Shown: positions 8,497 to 18,933, numbered from the stretch's first letter. The stretch: 63,403 nt of DNA from Betaproteobacteria bacterium (GCA_016234655.1 JACRAU010000001.1:1-63403); one strand, 5' to 3'. Translations and numbers: made by a program. The notes: generated by a model from the sequence alone, not told the origin.

Positions 8497-11094
8497 ATGA
8501 ATTTCAGCGCGGATCAAACGGCATCCGGGCCGTCGGGCCTGGCTCAATCCAGACTGGATATGGGATGGCACGCCTATCGGGCGCGGCATCCTTGGTTGTT
8601 GGGTTTGGTATTGGGTCTGGCCGCGTTGTTTTTGCTCGTCTGGCGTTACCCGCCCGAGCAGGCCCACGCCTTCCAGGGCCTGGCCGCCTATTTGCCCTTG
8701 CACAGCTTTCTGGAGGTCATCGCCATCGCGGTGGCGGCCTTGGTGTTCGGCATCGGCTGGCATGCGCATGATCCCGTCCGGCCGCGCAACCTGCTTATCC
8801 TGAGTTGCGGCTTTCTCGCCGTCGCACTGCTCGATTTCGCCCATGCCATGTCCTACAAGGGCATGCCCGAGTTCGTGACCGAGGCCGGCACCGAGAAGGC
8901 GATCAATTTCTGGCTGCTGGCGCGATACACCGCCGCCGTGACCTTGCTGGTGGCGGTGTTGGCGCCATGGCGGCCGCTACGCTATCCCTGGATGCGGTTT
9001 GTCGTGTTGGGTACCAGCCTGGCCTGGGTTGGGCTGGCTTATTGGCTGGGTCTGTATCGCGACGATTGGTTTCCCCATACCTTCGTTACAGGCCGGGGGC
9101 TGACGCAATTCAAGGTCAATGCGGAGTATGTGCTGGCCGGCCTGAGCGTGGCGACGGCCATCGGCATCTATGGCCTGGGCAAACTCAGGTATCGCTTGCA
9201 TTTGCCGAGCCTGCTCGCCGCCGTCGTGGTGATCGCGCTGTCGGAATTGTGCTTCACCTTATATTCCGAGGTGACCGATGCCTTCAACCTGCTGGGCCAT
9301 ATCTACAAGGTGGTGGCGTATTTGCTGATCTATCGGGCGGTCTTCATCGAGGCGGTACAGGCGCCCTACATCCAGATGCACGAAAGCGAACGGCAGCTTT
9401 ATCGGGAAAAGGAGCGTTTGCGCACCACCTTGCATGCCATCGGCGATGCCGTGTTGACGGTGGATCGGGTGGGGCGGGTCGAGTTTCTCAACCCGATGGG
9501 GGAGCGGATGACCGGCTGGCACAACAGGGAGGCCTTGGGCAAACCATTGCCGGAAGTGCTGCACCTGCGCGATGTCGACCAATCCGATCTCTTGAAGGCG
9601 GAGTTGGCGCGCTTGCTCAAGGGCGAGATAAGCCAGGCCTACCTGGAAGGCAAGTGCCTGATGGCATCTCGCGACAAGGATTTCGTCACCGAGATATCGC
9701 TATCGGCCTTGCGGGATGAAAAGGGCCATACCGTGGGCGCGGCCATCGTCTGCCAGGACGTGACCGAACGTAGCGAATTCGAACAGCGCTTGCAATATCA
9801 GGCCGGGCACGACCCGCTGACGCAACTGCCCAACAGGATTTCCTTGCATGAAAGCCTAAGCCAGGCCATGGGCGAGGCGCGAATCAATCACAGCAAGGTC
9901 GCCGTCTTGTTCTTGGACCTGGATCGCTTCAAGGATGTCAACGACACCTTGGGCCACGACATCGGGGATCAACTGCTCAGGGTGGTGGCGAACAGGCTGT
10001 CGCAATGCATGCGCCGGAGCGACGTGGTGGGGCGCATGGGCGGCGATGAGTTCATGGCGATCCTGAAGGGGCTGAATCGTACCGAGGATTGCCTGCCGGT
10101 ATGCATGGCGATTCGCGATGCATTTTCCAAGCCGTGTTGGATCGGCGAGCAGGAGTTCCACATCGAGTGCAGCATCGGTATCAGCCTGTTCCCCCAGGAC
10201 GGCGAGGACGAGCGTACCTTGGTGCGCAATGCGGATATCGCCATGTACAACGCCAAAGGGATCGGCCGGAATACCTATCGCTACTATTCCAAGCAGATGA
10301 ATGCCTCCCTGGTCGAGCGCCTGGAGATCGAGCAAGGCCTGCGCCATGCCCTGGATCACGGCGAGCTGTATGTCTGCTACCAGCCGCGCGTCGATGTGGC
10401 GCGAGGGGACGTGGTCGGCGCCGAGGCCTTGGTGCGTTGGCGCCACCCCGAAGGCAAGCCGATCGGGCCGGACAAGTTCATCCCGGTGGCCGAGCAATCC
10501 GGCTTGATCGGCCGTATCGGCGAGTTCGTCCTGCACACGGCATGCAGGGACGCCAAGGTCTGGCGTGACCGGGGCTTCGACGGCGTTCGGGTCGGCGTGA
10601 ACTTTTCCGCCTCGCAATTTCGCGACCCCGCGCTGGTGGACAAGATTCGCCTGATCTTGGCCGAAACCGGCTTGCCGCCCGATGCCTTGGAGATGGAATT
10701 GACCGAGGGCACCTTGATGGAGAATGCCGAAAGCGCCCTCGCCGTGTGGCAGCAGCTCGACCATCTGGGCGTGCAGATGGTGATCGACGACTTCGGCACC
10801 GGCTTCTCTTCGCTGAGCTACCTCAAGCAGTTGCCGGTCGATTTGATCAAGATCGACCGCTCCTTCGTGACCGACATCACCAGCAACGCCAGCGGTGAGG
10901 CCATCGTGCGCGCGGTGATCGCCATGGCGGGGAGCCTACAGGTCAACGTTATGGCCGAGGGGGTCGAGACGGAAGAACAGCTGGCCTATTTGAAGGCGCA
11001 CGGTTGCCACGAGGTGCAAGGTTACTATTTCAGCAAACCGCTGCCCGTCGACCGGTTCTTTGCTTATCTGCAAGAAAACTTCCAAACGGCGTAA
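8497..11094 (+). CDS. Membrane GGDEF-EAL protein with MASE3 sensor and PAS domain
   Basis: This c-di-GMP turnover protein has 865 residues. Roughly seven transmembrane helices (about 20-275) form a MASE3 sensory domain (FAHAMSYKGMPEF). A PAS domain follows (about 300-425), then GGDEF (about 435-590) and EAL (about 605-860). The GGDEF motif is intact (RMGGDEF) with an RxxD-type inhibitory site just before it (RRSD). The EAL motif is intact (AEALVRW), as are DDFGTG and KIDRSFV. Both synthase and phosphodiesterase activities are therefore possible. A hairpin lies in its leader. Confidence 0.93.
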   Translation: MNFSADQTASGPSGLAQSRLDMGWHAYRARHPWLLGLVLGLAALFLLVWRYPPEQAHAFQGLAAYLPLHSFLEVIAIAVAALVFGIGWHAHDPVRPRNLLILSCGFLAVALLDFAHAMSYKGMPEFVTEAGTEKAINFWLLARYTAAVTLLVAVLAPWRPLRYPWMRFVVLGTSLAWVGLAYWLGLYRDDWFPHTFVTGRGLTQFKVNAEYVLAGLSVATAIGIYGLGKLRYRLHLPSLLAAVVVIALSELCFTLYSEVTDAFNLLGHIYKVVAYLLIYRAVFIEAVQAPYIQMHESERQLYREKERLRTTLHAIGDAVLTVDRVGRVEFLNPMGERMTGWHNREALGKPLPEVLHLRDVDQSDLLKAELARLLKGEISQAYLEGKCLMASRDKDFVTEISLSALRDEKGHTVGAAIVCQDVTERSEFEQRLQYQAGHDPLTQLPNRISLHESLSQAMGEARINHSKVAVLFLDLDRFKDVNDTLGHDIGDQLLRVVANRLSQCMRRSDVVGRMGGDEFMAILKGLNRTEDCLPVCMAIRDAFSKPCWIGEQEFHIECSIGISLFPQDGEDERTLVRNADIAMYNAKGIGRNTYRYYSKQMNASLVERLEIEQGLRHALDHGELYVCYQPRVDVARGDVVGAEALVRWRHPEGKPIGPDKFIPVAEQSGLIGRIGEFVLHTACRDAKVWRDRGFDGVRVGVNFSASQFRDPALVDKIRLILAETGLPPDALEMELTEGTLMENAESALAVWQQLDHLGVQMVIDDFGTGFSSLSYLKQLPVDLIKIDRSFVTDITSNASGEAIVRAVIAMAGSLQVNVMAEGVETEEQLAYLKAHGCHEVQGYYFSKPLPVDRFFAYLQENFQTA

Positions 11095-11098
11095 GCCT

Positions 11099-13222
11099 CT
11101 ATTTGACCCGCATTCCCGGTAGCGCGCCGCTGTCCGGCGACAGCAGGAAGGGGCCGCCGCGCTCGTCCGAGCCGGCCAGCACCATACCCTCGGACAGGCC
11201 GAACTTCATCTTGCGCGGCGCGAGGTTGGCCACCATCACCGTCAGCCGGCCGATCAGCTCTTCCGGCTGGTAGGCCGATTTGATGCCGGCGAACACCGTG
11301 CGGGTGGCGCTGCCGATGTCGAGCGTCAGTTTGAGCAGCTTCTCCGCGCCCTCGACCTGTTCGGCATTGACGATCTTGGCGATGCGCAGATCGACCTTGC
11401 TGAAGTCTTCGATGGAGATCAGCCCCTCCCCCGCAAGCGGGGGAGGGGTTTGGGGAGAGGGAGTCGCTGCCTGTTGTTGATGCTGGGCGTGACGAGCTTG
11501 CGAATGCTCTCCCTCTCCCCTACCCTTCATGCCCGGGACGGGTACTCCCCCGCTTGCGGGGGAGGGGAGCAGGGTCTGCTTGTTGTCTTCGATCATGGCC
11601 TCGAGCTGCTTGGGGTCGATGCGGGTCATCAGATGCTTGTACTCGTTGATGGCATGGCCATTGAGCAGGCCGTCGGCATCGGCCCAGGCGAGCGGCGCGA
11701 TGTTGAGGAAGGCCTCGACGTTCTCGGCCAGCTTGGGCAGCACCGGCTTGAGGTAAAGCGTAAGCAGGCGGAAGGCGTTGAGCGCCACCGTGCAGACCTC
11801 GTGCAGCTCGGCCTCGCGGCCTTCCTGCTTGGCGATCTCCCAGGGCTTGTTGCTGTCGACATATTGGTTGGCCAGATCGGCCAGGGCCATCACTTCGCGT
11901 AGCGCCCGGCCGTACTCGCGCGCTTCGTACAGCTCGGCGATGCTGCCGGCGGCCTGCTGCATCCGGGCCAGCAATTCCTGGCCGGCCGGTACCTGGCCCA
12001 GCTTGCCGCCGAAGCGCTTGGCGATGAAGCCGGCCGAGCGGCTGGCGATGTTGATGAACTTGCCGACCAGGTCCGAGTTTACCCGGGCACTGAAATCCTC
12101 CAGGTTGAGGTCGATGTCCTCCATGCTGCCGTTCAGCTTGGCCGCGTAGTAATAGCGCAGCCACTCGGGGTTGAGGTGATTCAGGTAGCTCTCGGCGGTG
12201 ATGAAGGTGCCGCGCGACTTGGACATCTTCTGGCCGTTGACGGTGAGGAAGCCGTGGGCGAACACGCCGCTCGGCGTGCGCTGGCCGGAAAATTCCAGCA
12301 TGGCCGGCCAGAACAGGGCGTGGAAGTAGAGGATGTCCTTGCCGATGAAGTGGTAGAGCTCGGCCTTGGAGTCCTTGCCCCAGAAGGCGTCGAAGTCGAG
12401 GCCGCGGTCCACGCAGAGCTTCTTGAAGCTGGCCATGTAGCCGACCGGGGCGTCGAGCCAGACATAGAAATACTTGCCGGGCGCGCCAGGAATTTCGAAG
12501 CCGAAGTAGGGCGCGTCGCGCGAGATGTCCCAGTCGGACAGGCCGGCGGTGAACCACTCGTCCATCTTGTTGGCGGCCTCGGCCTGTAGGGTACCGCTGC
12601 GGGTCCAATCTTTCAAAAAGGCTTCGCACTTGCCCAGGGCGAAGAAGTAGTGCTCGGATTCCTTGCGCACCGGCTTGGCACCGGACACGGCGGAGTAGGG
12701 GTCGATGAGGTCGGTCGGCGCATAGGTGGCGCCGCAGGCCTCGCAGGAGTCGCCGTACTGGTCCGAAGCTTTGCACTTGGGGCAGGTGCCCTTGATGAAG
12801 CGGTCGGGCAGGAACATGGCCTTGTCCGGGTCGTAGAACTGCTCGATGGTGCGCTGTTCGATCAGGCCGGCCTCGTGCAGCTTGAGGTAGATCTGGCTGG
12901 AGAACTCGCGGTTCTCCGGCGAGTTGGTCGAGTAGTAGTTGTCGAAACCGATGTGGAAGCCGTCGAAGTCGCGCTTGTGCTCGTGCCAGACCCGGTCGAT
13001 CAACTGCTCGGGGCTGATGCCTTCCTTTTCGGCGCGCAGCATGATCGGCGTGCCGTGGGTGTCGTCGGCGCAGACATACCAGCATTCGGCAACTTTTTCC
13101 TTGGGCAACATCTTCTGGAAGCGCACCCAGATATCGGTCTGGATGTATTCGACCAGGTGGCCGAGGTGGATGCTGCCGTTGGCATAGGGCAGGGCGGAGG
13201 TGACGAGGATCTGGCGGGTCAT
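11099..13222 (-). CDS. metG: Methionyl-tRNA synthetase with in-frame repeat insertion
   Basis: It charges tRNA-Met. The 707-residue protein has the class I HLGH motif (19-22), a four-Cys zinc knuckle (CPKC...CEAC, about 143-158), KMSKS ([10 protein letters not shown]), an anticodon-binding domain and a C-terminal Trbp111-type tRNA-binding domain ([11 protein letters not shown]). Between the anticodon-binding and C-terminal domains, about residues 553-600 are Pro/Gly/Gln-rich and encoded by palindromic repeats at 11421-11567; this linker is not part of the normal family fold. The reading frame is preserved. Confidence 0.97.
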   Translation of the reverse strand: MTRQILVTSALPYANGSIHLGHLVEYIQTDIWVRFQKMLPKEKVAECWYVCADDTHGTPIMLRAEKEGISPEQLIDRVWHEHKRDFDGFHIGFDNYYSTNSPENREFSSQIYLKLHEAGLIEQRTIEQFYDPDKAMFLPDRFIKGTCPKCKASDQYGDSCEACGATYAPTDLIDPYSAVSGAKPVRKESEHYFFALGKCEAFLKDWTRSGTLQAEAANKMDEWFTAGLSDWDISRDAPYFGFEIPGAPGKYFYVWLDAPVGYMASFKKLCVDRGLDFDAFWGKDSKAELYHFIGKDILYFHALFWPAMLEFSGQRTPSGVFAHGFLTVNGQKMSKSRGTFITAESYLNHLNPEWLRYYYAAKLNGSMEDIDLNLEDFSARVNSDLVGKFINIASRSAGFIAKRFGGKLGQVPAGQELLARMQQAAGSIAELYEAREYGRALREVMALADLANQYVDSNKPWEIAKQEGREAELHEVCTVALNAFRLLTLYLKPVLPKLAENVEAFLNIAPLAWADADGLLNGHAINEYKHLMTRIDPKQLEAMIEDNKQTLLPSPASGGVPVPGMKGRGEGEHSQARHAQHQQQAATPSPQTPPPLAGEGLISIEDFSKVDLRIAKIVNAEQVEGAEKLLKLTLDIGSATRTVFAGIKSAYQPEELIGRLTVMVANLAPRKMKFGLSEGMVLAGSDERGGPFLLSPDSGALPGMRVK
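11421..11567. repeat. Pair of GC-rich palindromic repeats inside metG
   Basis: Two copies of one palindrome lie in a linker of metG. The first has arms at 11423-11434 and 11437-11448 (CCCCTCCCCCGC, loop AA). The second has arms at 11545-11553 and 11556-11564 (CTCCCCCGC, loop TT). The sequence between them is also C/T-rich (CTCTCCCTCTCCCC). The same family occurs in acnA at 49095-49120. Confidence 0.8.
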
Positions 13223-13286
13223 GGGCCGGGCTTGTAGAAGAATTGCCGAATTTTACCCGCAGCCCGGGGGCAGCACAAAAACCGGG

Positions 13287-15179
13287 CTAGGTTTCGTCGA
13301 GAATGTCTTTGATGGCGGTCAGTAGGGCGGGTATCTGCACGGGTTTGACCAGATATCGGGAGAAACCGGCGCCCAGGGCGGTGGCAATGTCGTCCGGGCC
13401 GGCGTCGCCACTCACGGCGAAGATCGGGGTGTTGGCCGTGACGGGGTTATCGCGCAAATCGCACAGGATTTCGTAACCGCTCATGTCACCCAGGTTCATG
13501 TCGCATAAGATGAGGTCGGGCTGCATTTCGCGTGCCAAGGTTAGCCCTGCGGCCCCGGACTCGGCCATGGCGAACTCGATTTCCGGGTGATTGATGAGGA
13601 TGCGCTGGAGCAAGGCCCGGCTCATCGTATCGTCCTCTATGTAGAGGACGCGTTTGCTGGCGCTGCATAGGCGGATAATATTGCTTTGCTCGTTAGCGGT
13701 TGCGGCGCTAACCGAGTCGGGGGTGTCCGCTCCTTGCAGATCGATCCAGAAACGGCTGCCTACATTGGGGGTGCTACTGAATCCCACATCGCCATCCATC
13801 AATTGCGCCAACTGGCGGGTGAAGGCCAAACCGATGCCGGTGCCCTCCACTTTTCTTTGTTTGCTGCCGACGCGGCTGAAGGTTTGGAACAGCTGTTTCT
13901 GGTCGGCTTCGCTAATGCCGATGCCGGTGTCGACGACAACGAGGCGCACTCGACCCTTGTCCATATCCAGTTCCAACGATGCTTGGCCGTTCTCATTGTT
14001 GTATTTGATGGCGTTCGATAGCAGATTGATCAGCATCTGCTTCAAGCGCATCGGGTCGGCATGCACATAGACCTTGTCGTCGGTGGGGAGGCCGGATAGC
14101 TGGACATGGTGGCGGGAGGCGAGCGGTTGCACCATCGTCACGCAGTCCCGGCAGAGGCTGTTCAGTTCGACGATTTCCATGGTTACGTCGAGCCGGCCTG
14201 CCTCGGCCTTGGCCATGTCCAGCAATTCGTTGATCAGGCTCAGGAGGTGGCCGCCAGCCTTTTCGATGGCCTTGACGCTTTCGAGCTCGCTTGCCGGCAC
14301 GTCCTCCGCCAGGAGTTGGGAAAAACCGATGATGGCATTGAGTGGGGTGCGTAGTTCATGGCTCATATGAGACAGGAACTCGGTCTTGGCCCGTGACGCG
14401 GCCTGCGCGGCATCGCGGGCATTGGCAAGGTCGCGTTCGTGGCGCATCCGTTCGGTCACGTCGGTGAAGCTGAACACCCGGCCGAGAACCTGGTCTTTCA
14501 GCAACTGGGGGCGCGAACGGCACTCGATGGAGCGATCGTCATGCAATGCAAAGGTGTCGAAGGTTTCGCCGTCGCGTGAGGTTACCAATTCACGCAGGCG
14601 GAGCCTGCCGGCATGGGAATCGGCAAGTTTGCCGAGCGTACTTCGAAAGACGGCCCAGTCACGGCCACGATTCAGTACGAATTGGGGAATGTCCCAAATC
14701 TGGGCGAATCGATGATTGAAGTTGACGATGTGCCCATCCAGGTTGGTGACCAAAATGCCTTCCGCCGTGGATTCTAACGTGGCGCGGAGGAGGGAGGTGG
14801 CATGTTCCAGTCGATCCGTCACTTCGATATCGGGCCGGCTATCCCTGGCCTGGATCAGGATCCAATCCTTGCCGTCCATCCGAATGGCGTGAATGGATCG
14901 TTCGACGGGCAGCGTGTCGCCATCGGGCAGGGCGTAGAGCCCCTCGGCATTGTGCAGTTCGTCGAGTTGGCCAAGGCTGACGCCGCTCCAGTAAAAGACA
15001 TCCTGTAAGCCGCATTCGAGTTCGGTAATGGTCTTGCCGACCAAGGTTTCATTGGGCCGAGCCAATACCTTGTCGGCGTGGGGGTTGGTCGCGACGATAT
15101 TGAGCGATACCGGGTCGACGACGATCAGGAATTCATGGCTGGCGGCGAGCAATAACTCGGCAAACGATGGCTGGGTCAT
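13287..15179 (-). CDS. Hybrid sensor histidine kinase (PAS-HisKA-HATPase-REC)
   Basis: The 630-residue soluble protein has two N-terminal PAS-like regions, a HisKA domain with the phospho-acceptor in SHMSHELRTPLNAIIGF, an HATPase domain (VDTGIGI; GTGIGLAF) and a C-terminal receiver (YIEDD; phospho-Asp in LILCDMNLGD; conserved Lys in LVKPVQ). No transmembrane helix is seen, so it likely senses a cytoplasmic cue. Its ATG overlaps the stop of the HD-GYP gene (ATGA), tying the two into one operon. The output is probably c-di-GMP related, by association. Confidence 0.93.
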   Translation of the reverse strand: MTQPSFAELLLAASHEFLIVVDPVSLNIVATNPHADKVLARPNETLVGKTITELECGLQDVFYWSGVSLGQLDELHNAEGLYALPDGDTLPVERSIHAIRMDGKDWILIQARDSRPDIEVTDRLEHATSLLRATLESTAEGILVTNLDGHIVNFNHRFAQIWDIPQFVLNRGRDWAVFRSTLGKLADSHAGRLRLRELVTSRDGETFDTFALHDDRSIECRSRPQLLKDQVLGRVFSFTDVTERMRHERDLANARDAAQAASRAKTEFLSHMSHELRTPLNAIIGFSQLLAEDVPASELESVKAIEKAGGHLLSLINELLDMAKAEAGRLDVTMEIVELNSLCRDCVTMVQPLASRHHVQLSGLPTDDKVYVHADPMRLKQMLINLLSNAIKYNNENGQASLELDMDKGRVRLVVVDTGIGISEADQKQLFQTFSRVGSKQRKVEGTGIGLAFTRQLAQLMDGDVGFSSTPNVGSRFWIDLQGADTPDSVSAATANEQSNIIRLCSASKRVLYIEDDTMSRALLQRILINHPEIEFAMAESGAAGLTLAREMQPDLILCDMNLGDMSGYEILCDLRDNPVTANTPIFAVSGDAGPDDIATALGAGFSRYLVKPVQIPALLTAIKDILDET

Positions 15180-16468
15180 GGTTTGCCGGCCTTTTTCGTG
15201 GATTCGTCGAAGTAGTAGGTCACGCGTTTGCGCGGACTTAGGTATTCATAGACGGGTCTTGGCAGCAGGCTCGGGCGAAGGGCCTTGCTGATGTTGATGT
15301 CTTGTTCGGCCTCGAGGTCGACGATGATGGCCTCGTCCTTGGGGACATCCGGGTCGTAGATGAGCACCGATGGCTTGAGCGGTTTGGATGAATTGACGCT
15401 CATGACCATGCCGATGGCATCGTTCGAAAGGGTAACCACGGTACCCGGTGGGTAAACGCCCAGACTGTGGACCATGATCTTCAAGGCGTTGGCATCGAAT
15501 TTGTTTCGCTGCTTGGAGAACATCAGCGACAGGGCCTCATGGGGCGTGATGGCTGCCGAGATATTCACCGGGTTGCATAAATTATCGTAAACATTGACAA
15601 GGCCGATGATGCGGGCCGGTATGCTGATTTGTTCACCTTTCAGGCCGTTTGGATAGCCGCTGCCGTCCGTCATTTCGTGGTGCTGGGCAATGATTAGCAT
15701 CGTCTCTTTGTCCAGTTTGACGCGTTTTCCGATGTCCAAGCCGTATGGCACATGCTGGCGCAGGAAATCTTCTTCCGCCTTGGTCAGCGCCTGCGTTTTC
15801 AGCAGAACCTTGTCGGGAATGTCGATCTTGCCGATGTCGTGAAAAATCGCCCCGATGCCGAGGGCCTTGATCAGCTCCGGGTCCAGCCCCATTTCCTTGC
15901 CAAGGATCATGGACAGGACGGAGATGTTCAAGGCGTGTAGGTATATCTCTTCGCCGGCGATCTTGTCGTTCATCAAATGGATGGCGATGTCTTGGTCGAT
16001 GAGCAGGGAGTCGACCATTTGCTTGATCATGCTCTCGGCGGCCTGAATCGTTTGCTCCGGCCGGGAGAAGATGTTCTTGCTTATGCCCTTGACGGTATTC
16101 GCTGCGGATAGGAATGTCTTCTCACAAGCATGAATGGCTTGCCGTTGTTGCTTGATTCGCTCCATACGCTCCAGCTTGGCCTTGATGGCTGGGTTTGCAG
16201 CCGAAGCGGCTTCGGTTAAGGATGGCGCTGTATCGGTCGGCGGCGGTGACGTCTTGGCCTGTGCCGCTAGGGGCTTGATGTCACTCTTGGCTGGGTCGTA
16301 ACGAATCTGTTTTAGGCCGAGCGCGCGCAGGGTGGCGATCTGCTCTTCGGTGCGTATCTTGAAGTGATTGAACGTGAAGGGGTGATCCATCCAGCCCAGA
16401 TCGAGGTGGATATAGAGCCCAGCCACAAGTTGATCGACGGAAATGAAGGGGAACTGCTCTTTATCCAT
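15176..16468 (-). CDS. HD-GYP c-di-GMP phosphodiesterase with DUF3391
   Basis: It likely hydrolyses c-di-GMP to GMP. The 430-residue protein has an N-terminal DUF3391 (about 5-60), a Pro/Ala-rich linker and an HD-GYP domain. The HD pair is at 210-211 (FHDIGKIDIP), HHE at 263-265 and the GYP motif at 271-273 (GSGYPNGLKG), all intact. It is the first gene of a two-gene operon with the hybrid kinase. Confidence 0.93.
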   Translation of the reverse strand: MDKEQFPFISVDQLVAGLYIHLDLGWMDHPFTFNHFKIRTEEQIATLRALGLKQIRYDPAKSDIKPLAAQAKTSPPPTDTAPSLTEAASAANPAIKAKLERMERIKQQRQAIHACEKTFLSAANTVKGISKNIFSRPEQTIQAAESMIKQMVDSLLIDQDIAIHLMNDKIAGEEIYLHALNISVLSMILGKEMGLDPELIKALGIGAIFHDIGKIDIPDKVLLKTQALTKAEEDFLRQHVPYGLDIGKRVKLDKETMLIIAQHHEMTDGSGYPNGLKGEQISIPARIIGLVNVYDNLCNPVNISAAITPHEALSLMFSKQRNKFDANALKIMVHSLGVYPPGTVVTLSNDAIGMVMSVNSSKPLKPSVLIYDPDVPKDEAIIVDLEAEQDINISKALRPSLLPRPVYEYLSPRKRVTYYFDESTKKAGKP

Positions 16469-16556
16469 CTCGTGCCTTTAACATTCGCTTCATTCTAGCC
16501 AAGTGTTAAGGTTTGGCGGTCACAAATTGCGTCAATCCAGTCGGAGTCGGAGCGAT

Positions 16557-17867
16557 ATGGCCGTACGAAATGGGAAAGCCGGAAGCTTGAATCCTGGGGT
16601 GAGGCCCTACGAGGTCTGGGCCTGGGCCATGTACGACTTCGCCAACTCCGGCTACACCACGGTGGTGGTCACCGCGGTCTACAACGCCTTCTTCGTCGCC
16701 GTGATCGCCGGCAACGCGGCCTGGGCCAGCTTCGCCTGGAGCGCAGCGCTGGCCGTATCCTATGCCGCGATCATGGCGACCGGCCCCTTGCTCGGCGCCT
16801 ATGCCGACCGGCACGGTGCCAAAAAAAAGCTGCTCTTGCTGTCCACCGTCGGTTGCGTCGTCGGCACCGCCCTCTTGGCCTGGCCGGCGCCGGGCGAGGT
16901 GGCCTTCGCCATGGCGCTGATCGCGCTGTCCAACTTCTTCTTCGGCACCGGCGAGAACCTGATCGCCGCCTTCCTGCCAGAGCTGGCGCGCGGCCGGGCC
17001 ATGGGCCGGGTTTCAGGCTGGGGTTGGGGCGTGGGTTATTTCGGTGGCTTGTTGGTGTTGGCTATTGCCCTGGCCTATGTCGGCCAGGTGCAGGCGGCCG
17101 GCGGCAGCGCCCAGGATTTCGTCCCGGGCGTGATGTTTATTACCGCCGGCCTGTTCGCCTTGTGTGCCTTGCCGACTTTCTTGTTCTTGAAGGAGCGGGC
17201 AATGCCTCGATCCTTGGCTGCCGGCTGCGCGCGCGATGCCTTTCGCCAAGTGGCGGAGAGCTTTCGCCATGCCCGGCGGTATCGCGACCTGTTCCGCTTC
17301 CTGGTCTGCATCGTGTTCTACCAGGCCGGCATCCAGGCGGTGATCGCGCTGGCGGCGATCTATGCCCAGCAGGCCATGCACTTCGATACCCAGCAGACCA
17401 TCCAGCTCATCCTGGTGGTCAATGTCACGGCGGCCATCGGCGCGCTGGCCTTCGGTTACGTGCAGGATCGCATCGGCCACAAGCGGGCCATTGGCTTGAC
17501 CTTGCTGGGCTGGCTGCTCATGGTGGCCCTGGCCTATACCGCCACCGAGCCGGGGCGTTTTTGGCTGGCGGCCAATGTGGCTGGTCTGTGCCTAGGGGCC
17601 TCGCAGTCGGCCGGCCGTGCCTTTGTCGGTTACCTCAGCCCGGCCGCGTATCGCGCCGAGTTCTTCGGTCTTTGGGGCTTGGCGGTGAAGTTGTCCTCGA
17701 TTCTCGGTCCGGTCACCTATGGCGCGGCGGTTTGGTTCAGCGGCGGCCAGCATCGGCCGGCCATGCTTGGCCTGGGGGTGTTTTTTTTGCTGGGTTTGGC
17801 ACTGTTGTGGGGCGTGGACGTGGAGCGCGGCCGGCGCGCTGCCTTGCGTCGGCAAGCCATGGCATAG
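16557..17867 (+). CDS. MFS transporter, UMF1/Atg22-like family
   Basis: A 436-residue polytopic membrane protein with about 12 helices. The N-terminal YEVWAWAMYDFANSGY block is characteristic of the UMF1 (Atg22-like) branch of the major facilitator superfamily. The substrate cannot be told. The ATG at 16557 is preferred over an upstream GTG at 16503 because GGAG lies just before it, although the spacing is short. Confidence 0.88.
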   Translation: MAVRNGKAGSLNPGVRPYEVWAWAMYDFANSGYTTVVVTAVYNAFFVAVIAGNAAWASFAWSAALAVSYAAIMATGPLLGAYADRHGAKKKLLLLSTVGCVVGTALLAWPAPGEVAFAMALIALSNFFFGTGENLIAAFLPELARGRAMGRVSGWGWGVGYFGGLLVLAIALAYVGQVQAAGGSAQDFVPGVMFITAGLFALCALPTFLFLKERAMPRSLAAGCARDAFRQVAESFRHARRYRDLFRFLVCIVFYQAGIQAVIALAAIYAQQAMHFDTQQTIQLILVVNVTAAIGALAFGYVQDRIGHKRAIGLTLLGWLLMVALAYTATEPGRFWLAANVAGLCLGASQSAGRAFVGYLSPAAYRAEFFGLWGLAVKLSSILGPVTYGAAVWFSGGQHRPAMLGLGVFFLLGLALLWGVDVERGRRAALRRQAMA

Positions 17868-17870
17868 AGC

Positions 17871-18362
17871 CTACTGCCGATAGGTCTCGACGAATACCTT
17901 GGTGGTGGCGCGCAGGCGTAGCGAGATGATGCGGCCGAGGTCGAACAGTACCATGCGCGCCAGGCGCGGATGCAGGACGCCGAGCTTCTCGAAGCGTTCC
18001 ATGGTGAGTTCCAGCAATTGGCCATCCGTGCGCGCCCTGATGGTGGCGGAGCGAGGTTGGCCGTCGAAGAAGGCCTGCTCGCCGAACACGGACTGGGCGG
18101 GCATCAGGGCGAGCTGCACGGTATGCGGCTCGTCCTCGTTCAGGATGATGGATTCGAGCTCCCCTTCGGCGACGATGAAGAGGGATTGGCCGCCGTCGCC
18201 CTGGCGGATGATTTCATCGCCGGCCCGGAAGGGGATGGACACGCAATGCTCGAACAGCCTTAGCCAGTCGGCCTCGTCGGCCTTGGCGAGAAACGCCTGG
18301 CTTTCCGGTTCGATCGATTCCTCGGCGTCCACGGGGCTGTCGATGGCTTGGGTTGAATCCAT
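17871..18362 (-). CDS. Cyclic nucleotide-binding domain protein
   Basis: A 163-residue protein made mostly of one cNMP-binding beta-roll (about 45-145), including FRAGDEIIRQGDGGQSLF and the phosphate-binding-cassette-like FGEQAFFDGQPRSATIRA. There is no DNA-binding domain, so it is a stand-alone sensor. The start at 18362 is chosen because GGAG lies 5-6 nt upstream; longer frames lack this. It lies just downstream of bcp on the same strand. Confidence 0.85.
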   Translation of the reverse strand: MDSTQAIDSPVDAEESIEPESQAFLAKADEADWLRLFEHCVSIPFRAGDEIIRQGDGGQSLFIVAEGELESIILNEDEPHTVQLALMPAQSVFGEQAFFDGQPRSATIRARTDGQLLELTMERFEKLGVLHPRLARMVLFDLGRIISLRLRATTKVFVETYRQ

Positions 18363-18468
18363 TTTGTCTCCTTGTGCCGGTATTTCCGGCATGTCGTTTG
18401 TGATTATCGAAACCCGGCCACGTATCGCTTGTGTGTCGATACCCATACGTTCCTGCTTGCTTGCATGA

Positions 18469-18933
18469 CTATAACGCCTTGATTTTTTCCAGTACAGACT
18501 GGGCATGGCCGTCGGCGGTGACGTTGTACTCGGCATCGGCTAGTCGGCCCCGCTTGTCGACGATGAAGGTGGAACGGACGATGCCCATCCGCTTCTCGCC
18601 GTTCTTTTCCTTCTCCTGCCAGACGCCGTAGCGCTCGCACAGTTCGCCCGTGGTGTCGGCCAGCAAGCGCACCTTGAGCCCGAACTTGCCGATGAAGGCC
18701 CGGTGGCTGTCGCAGGAATCCTTGCTGACGCCGAGGATGACGGCGTCGAGTCGGTCGAATTCTTCGATCAGGGCGGTGAACTGGTTAGCCTCGATGGTGC
18801 AACCGGGCGTGTCGTCTTTCGGATAGAAATACAGGACTACATGCTTCCTGCCTTTGAACTCGGCCAAGTCGACCGTTTGCCCGTCCTGGTCGGTGCAGCG
18901 AAAGCCGGGCGCATCTTGGTTTTTTTCCAGCAT
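18469..18933 (-). CDS. bcp: Peroxiredoxin, Bcp/PrxQ type
   Basis: It reduces H2O2 and organic peroxides. In the 154-residue protein the peroxidatic Cys is C45 in DTPGCTIEAN. The usual PrxQ resolving Cys five residues later is Asn (N50), so this enzyme must use another Cys or act as a 1-Cys type. Length and fold blocks otherwise match Bcp. The cNMP-binding gene lies about 100 bp downstream and may share the transcript. Confidence 0.93.
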   Translation of the reverse strand: MLEKNQDAPGFRCTDQDGQTVDLAEFKGRKHVVLYFYPKDDTPGCTIEANQFTALIEEFDRLDAVILGVSKDSCDSHRAFIGKFGLKVRLLADTTGELCERYGVWQEKEKNGEKRMGIVRSTFIVDKRGRLADAEYNVTADGHAQSVLEKIKAL

